Source of the DNA: Sporolactobacillus sp. Y61
GTDB lineage: Bacteria > Bacillota > Bacilli > Bacillales > Sporolactobacillaceae
Direction of reading: 5' to 3'
Assembly: GCF_040529185.1 (NCBI RefSeq)
Contig: NZ_CP159510.1
Location: forward strand, 2,294,001 to 2,358,000
DNA length: 64,000 nt
Below are positions 19,970-27,909 of this stretch, one piece after another. The stretch's first letter is position 1. Each line of letters starts with the position of its first letter. Under the pieces are notes generated by a model. That model was not told the origin of the DNA and did no database searches. It worked only from the letters and a program-made list of their open reading frames with translations. The position numbers and the translations under genes were made by a program.

Positions 19970-20247
19970 AAAGTTCAGCTCACGGAACTATGAAAGTGCG
20001 TGATGCCTGCAGCAACAGCCGGTACATGGATACGAGAAAGTACAATCCTCAAAAACTTTGGTATGCTTAAGTCTTATAATTCTTGGTAAGCGCTGTCACC
20101 GCCTTAACTGGGCGGATTTGAATATAGAAAGCAAACGGTGAGAAACGTGTATCGGGTGCTCCTGGGATACGGCTATTTCAGAAAATTCATCATATCATTG
20201 ATTAACTGACATTTTTACACGAAATGGATCATGAAGAAGGTGAAACT

Positions 20248-20712
20248 GTGAAGGAAAAGTCAGCGGATCATTATTCTGAAAAACGGAAAAAGACCGGACT
20301 GGAACTGTGGATGACGTTATCACAGGTCTACCATATTCAGGCAAATGCCTATAGCAGATTTCTTCAGAAATGGGAAATATCACTCCCTCAATACGAACTT
20401 CTGGTTCAGATTGAGAGGAAACGGCGCCTGTCCCAGAAAGAACTTGCCGCACAACTGTCTGTATCAAAAGGGAATATTACACAGCTACTTGGCCGACTGG
20501 AGAAATTGGGTTATGTTACGCGTGAAAAGGAATGGAAAACAAAATATGTTTCACTGACTGAAAAAGGCCATGCACTGTATGCATCAATTATTCCCGAACA
20601 ACGGGTTTTCCTTGCTTCTCAATTTCATACCCTGTCAAGAAAAGATCAAAAAGCACTGATAAAATTATTGAAAAATATTAAAGGGGCCAGCGATGAGGAT
20701 ACAATAAAATAA
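20248..20712 (+). CDS. MarR-family transcriptional regulator
   Basis: A 154-residue winged-helix regulator. The helix-turn-helix is LSQKELAAQLSVSKGNITQLLGRLEKLGYV followed by the wing TREKEWKTKYVSLTEKG; helices at both ends make the dimer interface (given here as description of the visible pattern; the recognition core is SVSKGNITQLLGRLE). GTG 20248 is chosen over ATG 20224 because AGAAGGTGA at 20233-20241 is 6 bases upstream. No adjacent efflux or redox gene is co-oriented, so its target is not evident. A weak cre-like sequence (20085-20098) lies upstream. A terminator follows at 20829. Confidence 0.88.
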   Translation: MKEKSADHYSEKRKKTGLELWMTLSQVYHIQANAYSRFLQKWEISLPQYELLVQIERKRRLSQKELAAQLSVSKGNITQLLGRLEKLGYVTREKEWKTKYVSLTEKGHALYASIIPEQRVFLASQFHTLSRKDQKALIKLLKNIKGASDEDTIK

Positions 20713-20828
20713 GGGGAATATATGTATTAAATAAACGTATGTTTAATGTATAAGTTCTCCTTTTTTAACGGGATTCCTCTATGTTGCTGAAAATGGACTG
20801 GATTTATTTACAGATTTCCAAATGATGA

Positions 20829-20853
20829 ACCAGGTTTTGTACCTGGTTTTTTG
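20829..20853 (+). terminator. Rho-independent terminator downstream of the MarR gene
   Basis: ACCAGGT, loop TTTGT, ACCTGGT, then TTTTTT. Confidence 0.8.
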
Positions 20854-21194
20854 TGCTGTCCGGACTGGAATGGAGATGAATCTTTCTGGCTGGCAGTGGC
20901 AGGAAAGGTCAAATTTGTCTGTCAAATGATCACGGAATGAGATCTTATTTTGAGACAATGACTCATTTGACTGCTTTACGTTGCCCCCTTTTTCTGTTGA
21001 TATTTTTCAGGCAGGCACCCACCAATGTAAGGGAATCATCGATTTAAAAAGTTTGTTCTACCGATTTTTTCAGTGATTCAGACAACTCGAACCCCGTTCA
21101 TAAACTTCCCTTCAGGGTGGAGTGTGTTCACTCTATTACAGAAATCTGATCAGGTGACCGGCTTTTCCCCCGATCTATAAATCTCTTAAATATC
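20854..21194. other. Non-coding stretch between the MarR terminator and the IS30-type element
   Basis: I see no convincing gene, RNA or promoter. No frame on either strand has both a ribosome site and protein-like composition. It may be decayed mobile DNA next to the element. Confidence 0.5.
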
Positions 21195-21716
21195 CCCGGA
21201 TTTAAAATCTAAGTGCAACACATCAAGATTACACAAATAGGCCATGGAGACCTAAACTTAAAGTGCCAAAACTCTAAAGACAGGAAATCTCCATGAGAAA
21301 ATCTCCATGACCCAATCTAAGAATAGCACTGCCGAGCATTACCAACAACTCACACCAGAAGAAAGAGGCGTAATTGAAGCGTATTTGAACGCTGGTCAGT
21401 CAAAAGCCGAAATCAGCCGTCTGCTTCATCGCAGTCGCAGTAGCATCTCTCGCGAAATCAGACGGGGCAGGGTTCAACAGCGTAATTATGACTACCTCTT
21501 TGTTTATCGATACTACGCTGACACCAGCCAGCTCTTTCATGAACGGGCCCGTCAAAAGTGCCATTCTAAGGGCTTAGAAGAACGCTGCTGGTTGTTCTTC
21601 AAGATGTTCACAAAGGCGCTCGGCTATGCTAGCGCCGCCGAGCTTATTGTGACCGCGCTGGCGAGCTAGCTCACGGCCTGACTCCATGGTTGTTGCGTTT
21701 GATTTGGCATTCCGGG
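21195..21716 (+). mobile_element. Internally deleted IS30-family element (non-autonomous remnant)
   Basis: A 522-bp unit with imperfect 26-bp terminal inverted repeats. The left end (21195-21220) begins CCCGGA and ends GTGCAACA; the right end (21691-21716) begins TGTTGCG and ends TCCGGG. The outer CCCGGA and inner GCAACA blocks are perfect and the middle is degenerate. A full IS30 copy is about 1 kb; here only the two transposase ends remain. CTCTTAAAT occurs 4 bp before the left repeat and right after the other end, but not abutting symmetrically, so target duplication is unclear. Confidence 0.7.
21307..21669 (+). pseudogene. IS30-type transposase, central catalytic domain deleted
   Basis: A 120-codon frame. 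Residues 12-50 are the IS30 N-terminal HTH (YQQLTPEERGVIEAYLNAG, SKAEISRLLHRSRSSISREI), followed by the linker in which HERARQKCHSKGLEERCWLF is recognisable. At about residue 97 the reading jumps to TKALGYASAAELIVTALAS, the type of sequence found at IS30 transposase C termini (a KxLGYxxAxEL pattern). The DDE catalytic core, roughly 200 residues, is missing, so no transposition activity is expected. The ATG at 21307 lies after a repeated GAAATCTCCATGA stretch. Confidence 0.8.
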
Positions 21717-21910
21717 TCTCTTAAATCTCAATCATGATACGCATTTAAAGCTTAAGCCATATTATATATTCATAAAATGCTTATATATAATGAATAAATA
21801 TATGTAGAACATACATGTATATTATTTTATTTATACGTAGAAATCGTGTATATTTATATGTATAAGTTGAATATAACATTCTCGTGATGATAGGGGAGGG
21901 GCGATTCTTT

Positions 21911-22450
21911 TTGCCAAATAAAACCATTTATGTACCCGATGTGGATTTACCTGTTTTTGATCAGGCACAGAATGTTTCTGGAAAGAATTTATCAGCAACA
22001 ATTGTTCAGGCCCTTCGTTATTTTGTAAAAATTGAAGAGGGAAAAGGTTTTGTACAAGTAGAAGTGTCAGAAGGAGAAAATGGATTTTACACCCGAAAGC
22101 GTTTTATTGGCAGAGAGCTGGCATCATCCTGTGTCAGTGATCAGAATGCATTAATCACGACGAATTATGTCGTTTATGAAACGGTTCACGGTCGGTATGC
22201 CGTACTGATCACTACTGAAAAGAAACTGCCGCTTGAACAATCCATTGAAAGAGAACTGGAAAGAAGAATCATGGAGCGTCTTACAGGAAGAAATAAAGGA
22301 AATTTGCAGCTTTTGGCTGAAGAGGAGGATGTACCGACTACGAAAAGGCTTGAAATCTATGATTCAATTGACAGACTTTCCGGCCATATTCCCGGGGATC
22401 TGTTCCGTGCACTTCATGAAGTGCGTGACAGTGAATTTCTGGATATTTAA
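21911..22450 (+). CDS. EXLDI family protein
   Basis: A 179-residue soluble protein that ends with the signature SEFLDI; the family takes its name from this E-x-L-D-I end. The start also fits the family: MPNKTIYVPDVDLPVFDQAQ followed by SATIVQALRYFV. The middle is beta-rich and the last third is charged helix (SIERELERRIMERLTGRNKG). TTG 21911 is chosen over GTG 21884 because AGGGGAGGGG at 21892-21901 lies 9 bases before it and the family start matches. Function unknown. It follows a very AT-rich 150-bp stretch next to the IS30 remnant and is read toward corA, 39 bases on. Confidence 0.85.
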   Translation: MPNKTIYVPDVDLPVFDQAQNVSGKNLSATIVQALRYFVKIEEGKGFVQVEVSEGENGFYTRKRFIGRELASSCVSDQNALITTNYVVYETVHGRYAVLITTEKKLPLEQSIERELERRIMERLTGRNKGNLQLLAEEEDVPTTKRLEIYDSIDRLSGHIPGDLFRALHEVRDSEFLDI

Positions 22451-22489
22451 TGTCCGGATCTGGTTTTGAAAAATGGAAGAAGGTATTTT

Positions 22490-23440
22490 ATGATACGTAT
22501 TTTAGCCAAAAAGAAGGACAGCATCACTGATCAGGTCACCCTGCCTGAATTAAGAAAAGAAGCAGCGTGGTATTGGCTGGATATCTGCGAACCGGATGAT
22601 AAAGAACGTGAAACCATCAGCAGATATTATCCGTTTATGCATCAGCAATTAAAAGATGAACATCGTTATAGAAAACGTCCGCATATAAAAATCTATCAGG
22701 ATTACTTTATTCTGTCGATGCAGGCTGTGAACCCCAGTACCCTAAAACCTCATGAACTGCACTTGTTTTGCGGGAAAAGTTTTCTGATTACCCGTCATTC
22801 AGATAATCTGAAATCGATTAATGATGTCTGGCATGACTGCCGGAAAGATGGAAATCTATCATCGTCGGATTCGCAAAGAGTTATTCTGCGTCGTCTGATC
22901 GAGCGGCTGATTGAACAATATTATATGGTTGGTAATCTGCTGGAGGATCAGGTTGACGCATTAAACGTAAAATCGAAACGGGTTTCTGTAAATAAATTAA
23001 ACAGCCGCGTGTATCAGATTCGCAGTGAATTGCTTGGTTTCCGCCGTGCTGTCATGCCTCTTCAGGACATTTTCGAACGGATAATTAGTTCGACTTATAT
23101 CAGGACAGACGATGAAGAAGAGATTTACCTGCATAATATCAATGAAAGCCTGGACAGATTGACACATATGATTGAATCTAATATGGAAATGACATCAGAC
23201 ATTCGTGACAGTTATCTTGCACTGACGACATATCGAACAAACAGCATTATGCAGACTCTGACCGTTATCACCACTATTTTTATGCCACTTAGCTTTATAG
23301 CAGGCATTTACGGAATGAATTTTCAGTATATGCCTGAACTGAAATGGCGGGGTGGCTATTTTCTTGTTCTCGGTTTAATGCTCGGTATTGCCATCATTAT
23401 GACTTTCTGGTTCAGAAAAAAAGGGTGGTTTGAAAAATAA
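22490..23440 (+). CDS. corA: CorA-family magnesium/divalent cation transporter
   Basis: A 316-residue inner-membrane pentameric channel. Large N-terminal cytoplasmic domain with long helices, then two C-terminal membrane segments: residues about 254-276 (LTVITTIFMPLSFIAGIYG) and about 290-308 (YFLVLGLMLGIAIIMTFWF). They are joined by the GMN signature in YGMNFQYMPELKW, and a basic end (RKKGWFEK) follows. ATG 22490 chosen over TTG 22466 because GAAGAAGG lies 7 bases before it. Probably co-transcribed with the EXLDI gene upstream (39-base gap), possibly with xpt downstream. Confidence 0.92.
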   Translation: MIRILAKKKDSITDQVTLPELRKEAAWYWLDICEPDDKERETISRYYPFMHQQLKDEHRYRKRPHIKIYQDYFILSMQAVNPSTLKPHELHLFCGKSFLITRHSDNLKSINDVWHDCRKDGNLSSSDSQRVILRRLIERLIEQYYMVGNLLEDQVDALNVKSKRVSVNKLNSRVYQIRSELLGFRRAVMPLQDIFERIISSTYIRTDDEEEIYLHNINESLDRLTHMIESNMEMTSDIRDSYLALTTYRTNSIMQTLTVITTIFMPLSFIAGIYGMNFQYMPELKWRGGYFLVLGLMLGIAIIMTFWFRKKGWFEK

Positions 23441-23502
23441 AAGTGTGGCAAGATGTTATTATAAACATGCTAAGCTGCTGACCAGGGAGTGGAGAAAAAG
23501 AA

Positions 23503-24078
23503 ATGGAAGAGTTGAAAAACAGGATTCGAAAGGAAGGGAAGGTGATTGACGAAGAAATTCTAAAAGTCGATCACTTTCTTAATCACCAGATTGATCCCAT
23601 ATTGATGTGTAAGATAGGGGAACAATTTGCCCGTATTTTCAAAGAAACAGAGGTAACAAAAGTCATTACACTCGAATCTTCCGGAATTGCACCTGCCCTG
23701 ATGACAGGATTCATTATGAAACTTCCGGTTATTTTTGCAAGAAAGAAAAAGCCGGTGACCGCAAATGAGGATATGCTGAGCACGGAGGTCTATTCTTTTA
23801 CAAAAAAAGTAACGAATACGATCAGCCTTGAAAAAAGCCTGCTCAGTCCAGAAGATCAGGTGCTAATTATTGATGATTTTCTGGCCAATGGGGCTGCCTC
23901 GCTCGGCTTGACGAAACTGATAAAAACAGCTGGGGCTAAGGTAGCAGGTATTGGCATTGTTATTGAAAAGTCGTTCCAGGAAGGGCGCAGACGACTGGAA
24001 GAAGCCGGCTATTCTGTCTGCTCACTTGCACGTATCGCGTCACTGAAAGAAAATCATGTCTCATTTCTGGATGAATGA
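23503..24078 (+). CDS. xpt: Xanthine phosphoribosyltransferase
   Basis: A 191-residue purine salvage enzyme: xanthine plus PRPP gives XMP. The PRPP site is VLIIDDFLANGAASLGL near residues 122-138. The purine hood LESSGIAPALM and the Lys-rich loop FARKKKPVT are visible. Length matches B. subtilis Xpt (194). GGAGTGGAG lies before ATG 23503. The 62-base gap to corA leaves no room for the guanine riboswitch that controls xpt-pbuX in B. subtilis, and no pbuX permease follows; the next gene points the other way. Confidence 0.93.
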   Translation: MEELKNRIRKEGKVIDEEILKVDHFLNHQIDPILMCKIGEQFARIFKETEVTKVITLESSGIAPALMTGFIMKLPVIFARKKKPVTANEDMLSTEVYSFTKKVTNTISLEKSLLSPEDQVLIIDDFLANGAASLGLTKLIKTAGAKVAGIGIVIEKSFQEGRRRLEEAGYSVCSLARIASLKENHVSFLDE

Positions 24079-24125
24079 GAATAAAGTGTACATAACAAAT
24101 ATTATGTAAACATACATGTCATGCC

Positions 24126-25214
24126 TTATTCTTTGTTCTTTTCAAAATGATCATCCATATGGTCAACCGCCCGTTTTAATTCATCATTGGATAGATGGGT
24201 ATAAATCATGGTTGTCTGAATAGAAGAATGACCAAGCTGTCGTCTCAGTTTAGGAATATCATTATTTTCCGCCTGATAACGGGTCGCAAATGAGTGCCTG
24301 AGTTTATGGACGGAGAGAGAGGGTTTTCCGAAGGCGACAGCATATTTTTTTACGAGATTCTCGACAGCCCGTGGACTCAGTCTTCTTGTCGTTCCTTTGG
24401 GTCCCATCGGTGCAGATACAAACAGGGCTTTAACAGAGGGCTCCAGACCATATCTCTTTACCCGAACATGGATATAATCTTCAAGATCCAGTCCTGCCTG
24501 TTCACTGAAAAAGACATATTGTTCTTTGTTGCCTTTACGAATGACACGAACCATTCGTTTTTTAAAATCAATATCACTCAGATCCAGCCCGACGACTTCG
24601 GAAAGACGCAGTCCGGAACCGAGAATCAGTGAAACAATTGCCGTATCCCGTTCAGCGTTCTGTTTATGGAAATTAAGCAGTTTCTTGTTATCTTTAACGG
24701 TCTGACAATAATCTTTGGCAACGAACTGTCGGAACTGTTCATATTCATCATTCCAGAGAATCTTACCTGACATTTTCTGAGCAATAGTCTCCTGATCCTC
24801 TTTGATCTTATTTAATGCAATTTTTGCCATCACATTGCGGATAAGATATGGTTTTAATTCATCGGTTTCAGCGACATTCGTCAAATAATGAAATAACGAT
24901 TTCAGAGAAGAAAGCTTCCGGTTAATCGTGAATTTGTCATTACGCAGTCTGACCTGGAGATACGAAAGAAAATTTTCAATGGTCTGTGGTTTCAGGGATT
25001 CCAGACAGCTGAGGGGGACATCCTGAGCTTTTCCGTTAAAAAGACCTTCTGCTGTCAGCCAGTTGAAGAAGATCAGGTAGTCATGACAATAATTCAGGAG
25101 CGAACGGGGCGACATGGTTCGCATTTTTTTATCAACAAATTCCCGGACATACCAGGGCAGCTGTTCAGTTTTATCATCAATTCGGTCGTAAAGATGCTGT
25201 CTGCGTTCATCCAT
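24126..25214 (-). CDS. xerS: Tyrosine recombinase, XerS-like
   Basis: A 362-residue tyrosine recombinase. N-terminal SAM-like core-binding domain, residues 15-125 (SPRSLLNYCHDYLIFFNWL). Catalytic domain: Arg I in LILGSGLRLSEVVGLDLSDI, Lys in VRVIRKGNKEQYVF, HKLRHSFATRY (His and Arg II), LGHSSIQTTMIYTHL (His/Trp position and nucleophile Tyr). The long insertion before the catalytic domain and overall length fit the single-recombinase XerS group of lactic acid bacteria rather than 300-residue XerC/XerD. No integrase-style neighbours or att repeats are seen, so a dimer-resolution role is plausible but inferred. Confidence 0.85.
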   Translation of the reverse strand: MDERRQHLYDRIDDKTEQLPWYVREFVDKKMRTMSPRSLLNYCHDYLIFFNWLTAEGLFNGKAQDVPLSCLESLKPQTIENFLSYLQVRLRNDKFTINRKLSSLKSLFHYLTNVAETDELKPYLIRNVMAKIALNKIKEDQETIAQKMSGKILWNDEYEQFRQFVAKDYCQTVKDNKKLLNFHKQNAERDTAIVSLILGSGLRLSEVVGLDLSDIDFKKRMVRVIRKGNKEQYVFFSEQAGLDLEDYIHVRVKRYGLEPSVKALFVSAPMGPKGTTRRLSPRAVENLVKKYAVAFGKPSLSVHKLRHSFATRYQAENNDIPKLRRQLGHSSIQTTMIYTHLSNDELKRAVDHMDDHFEKNKE

Positions 25215-25457
25215 AGCAGGGAAGCCTCCATTTAGCTATCTAGTGGGATGGATAATTTTTACATTTATAAGTATATACCCGCACGGGGAGGATGTCAAAT
25301 ATTTTACGAAGTATTCATGACCCGGATTTAAAATGAATAAAGTTTGTCGTATGTGATGTGTGATTTATGTTATACTAAGAAAGGAATGTGACATGTTCGT
25401 GAAAAATTAACTTTATCATGTGTAACTGGCGTAACATGGGAAACCATGGGGGAGCAC

Positions 25458-26429
25458 ATGAATGATAAACAGCCGTACGCCTGGGCAAAGTATTTGGGAG
25501 ATGACATCAACCAAGTACTTTTTTATTTACGACAACCCGATACGGAGGCGGTTTTGTTGGGTAAATTATTGAAAACAAAAGAACTGGCCGGTCAGATTGA
25601 AGCCGAGATTAAGGGTGATGTGAGACATTTAAAGGAGAGGGGGATCTATCCGGCCATTTCCGTCCTCCTTGTGCAGGGAGATCCTGCTTCAGCATACTAT
25701 GCGAAGGCAAAGGAGAAATTAGCTCGAAAACTGGGTATTCGCTTTCTCTTAACTTCATTTCACCAATCAGTGACTGAAAGGGAACTCTTAGAAAAAATAA
25801 ACGGGCTGAATCATTGCCCCTCAGTTCACGGAATCATGCTTGAATTGCCCCTTCCAAAACATCTTGATGCGAATAAATTATCTTCTGCAGTATCTCCGGA
25901 AAAAGATGTTGACGGACTGACCCCATCAAATCAATTTTCCTGTATGAACGGCACCCGGGGTCTGTATCCGGCAACGCCTCAATCATGTATTCGTATACTG
26001 AAATATTTTGGCTATTCTCTGAAAGGAAAACGGGTTGTTCTGATCGGTCATGGAAAAACAGTCGGCAGGCCCCTTGTGCACATGTTACTGCGTGAAAATG
26101 CAACACTGACAGTCTGCGATGAGTTTACGACTAAATTGAAACCACATATCGATCAGGCGGATATTTTGATTTCCGCAGTTGGTAAAGCAAATCTGATCAT
26201 GCCGGAGATGGTGCACCCGGAACTGGTGATTATTGATGCCGGGATCAATGATACACCTGATGGTATTACCGGAGATGTGAATGCAGAGGTAGCAGAAAGC
26301 ATCCGGGCCATGACGCCTGTTCCAGGCGGTGTAGGGAAAATCACAACAATGGTTTTGTTTCAGAACCTGATACGAGCAGTATCACTTCAAACCAATGAAA
26401 GTGTGGTCGGTTATTATGAAAGTCTTTGA
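25458..26429 (+). CDS. folD: Bifunctional methylene-THF dehydrogenase/methenyl-THF cyclohydrolase
   Basis: FolD oxidises 5,10-methylene-THF with NADP+ and hydrolyses the methenyl form to 10-formyl-THF. Visible: YYAKAKEKLARKLGI with the catalytic Tyr-x3-Lys, SPEKDVDGLTPSN, GKRVVLIGHGKTVGRPL (NADP), VPGGVGKITTMVLFQN near the C terminus. Two starts are possible. ATG 25458, preceded by GGGGGAG, gives 323 residues with an unusual 33-residue N-terminal extension. TTG 25557, 8 bases after GGAGG (25544-25548), gives 290 residues, close to the family norm of about 284. I report the longer frame. It overlaps fchA. Confidence 0.9.
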   Translation: MNDKQPYAWAKYLGDDINQVLFYLRQPDTEAVLLGKLLKTKELAGQIEAEIKGDVRHLKERGIYPAISVLLVQGDPASAYYAKAKEKLARKLGIRFLLTSFHQSVTERELLEKINGLNHCPSVHGIMLELPLPKHLDANKLSSAVSPEKDVDGLTPSNQFSCMNGTRGLYPATPQSCIRILKYFGYSLKGKRVVLIGHGKTVGRPLVHMLLRENATLTVCDEFTTKLKPHIDQADILISAVGKANLIMPEMVHPELVIIDAGINDTPDGITGDVNAEVAESIRAMTPVPGGVGKITTMVLFQNLIRAVSLQTNESVVGYYESL

Positions 26430-27030
26430 TCAGACTTTAAGACAGTTTATTGAGGCTTCAGGATCAAAATCACCTGTTCCAGGCGGTGGAAGTGTTGCAG
26501 CGGTCAGTGCCGCATTAGGTGCATCGATGGGGGCGATGGTTGCCCGTTTGACGTCTGGTCTGAAGTATCATTCAGTTTCAGAGCGAATGAATGAGATCAT
26601 CCGGCAGATGGAGGCAGCCATTCATACTTTTGAGCATTTCGCAGCCGAGGATATGGATTCTTTTAAGGCGTTCATGGATGCTCTGCATCTGCCAAAGGTA
26701 ACAGCTGAACAACGTGCCGATCGAACTTCAGCATTGCAAAAGGCCGCCATTCATGCGGCTGAAATCCCGATCAGCCTGATGACAGAGTGTCGGGATACGG
26801 CGCAGATACTTGCAGCATCAGCAGAACTGTTCAATAAAAATGTGAAATCAGATCTTGGAGTTGCAGTGATTCTATTGGAAGCTTCGGCACAATCTGCCTG
26901 GCTGACGGCTCAAATTAACTTTAAATATATAAAAGATCTGTCTTTACGAAATAAATTACAGGAACAGGGAAACGGAACATTAAAACACATTCAGAAAACG
27001 AAAGAGCAGATTCTGAATATCATCAGCTAA
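26416..27030 (+). CDS. fchA: Cyclodeaminase/cyclohydrolase family protein (FTCD C-domain type)
   Basis: A 204-residue all-helical protein of the formimino-THF cyclodeaminase/methenyl-THF cyclohydrolase family. Signature SKSPVPGGGSVAAVSAALGA at residues about 14-33 is the folate-binding glycine loop. MTECRDTAQILAASAELFN and GVAVILLEASAQSAW follow the family helices. The start ATG 26416 lies inside the folD 3' end (14-base overlap), so the two are coupled, which supports action on the same folate intermediates. ATG 26395 is an in-frame alternative. Whether it deaminates formimino-THF or only hydrolyses methenyl-THF cannot be decided here; no histidine-degradation genes are nearby. Confidence 0.88.
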   Translation: MKVFDQTLRQFIEASGSKSPVPGGGSVAAVSAALGASMGAMVARLTSGLKYHSVSERMNEIIRQMEAAIHTFEHFAAEDMDSFKAFMDALHLPKVTAEQRADRTSALQKAAIHAAEIPISLMTECRDTAQILAASAELFNKNVKSDLGVAVILLEASAQSAWLTAQINFKYIKDLSLRNKLQEQGNGTLKHIQKTKEQILNIIS

Positions 27031-27870
27031 AAAAGAGAGGCTGATAAGCTTTAAAAATAAATTTTAGACATTACTTCGTCAAAATTATATTTTACGCAGT
27101 AATCTACAGATCCATAACAGCCCTTCTCTTTTTCATTTTATCCTTAAAATGACGGTCAATTCTCTTATTAAAAATACTTGTTGTTCAGTCTTAAGGTCGA
27201 CTCCCTGTCTTTGCGTCACAAAATTGAAGTAAATGAAACGACACATGCGGGAACCTTCCTTATTGTAAAACAAGCATTCTTCTTGTCCCTGTGTTTGTGC
27301 CGTCAGACAATATAACAGCTGCGTGTTCCTTGATTCCATATGCAACTTTACAGGGATAAGTCAGGATGCACAGACTGTTGATCGGGTGCTTTTTTTTCTG
27401 TAGTACCGGATTTCGTCTGATGAAACCACCACGAATGATCGGAACGTTTTTTTATTTTTTCCCGTTTCCATTCCGAAAGTTTCTCCAGTTCATATGGGTT
27501 GATCATATCTTATCCCCTCTCCTTCTTGTTTACAGTTACAGCTTACTCTATAAACAATGGAAACGAATCCACAGGGAGAATGATCTTTTACTCATACCCT
27601 GGTCTGATTTGTTGTCAGACACACTTCAGTACAACCCTGATATTCGATGGATCTCTGACCAGAAAGGATTGTCCGAATTTAACAGCAGAATAACCCATGA
27701 CCCCAATTCGGGTTATTGTTTCAGTACGTGCACTTCCATTTGGAAACTTCAGAACAAAGTTTTTTTCATGCCAACTACAGTGTTATCCGGGGGCGGCTTC
27801 CCTTTACCTGTCCATTATGTAAAAAATATATAAGCTGTACATGAGAATGTCCAATAGTTATTCCTGTAAA
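27031..27870. other. 840-bp stretch without a convincing gene
   Basis: The longest frame (27366-27833, 155 codons, plus strand) is rich in Phe and lacks a ribosome site; shorter frames overlap it on both strands. Two hairpins are visible: AAAAAGAG near 27031 can pair with CTCTTTTT near 27124, and AATAACCC/GGGTTATT at about 27690-27719. The stretch could be decayed DNA. I assign no gene. Confidence 0.5.
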
Positions 27871-27901
27871 CAAATATAAAATACCGGATTCATCCGGTAT
27901 T
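27871..27901 (-). terminator. Terminator of the scoA-scoB-atoE operon
   Basis: On the minus strand ATACCGGAT, short loop, ATCCGGTAT, then TTTTATATTT; 9 bases past the atoE stop. Confidence 0.8.
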
Positions 27902-27909
27902 CTGAGGAT

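Noticed and set aside
23441..23502. Purine riboswitch before xpt
   Set aside because: The gap is only 62 bases and lacks the aptamer core.
25344..25376. Promoter TTGTCG...TATACT before folD
   Set aside because: The spacer is 21 bases, too long for a sigma-A promoter.
27366..27833. 155-codon plus-strand frame
   Set aside because: Phe-rich start, no ribosome site and no motif; likely chance.
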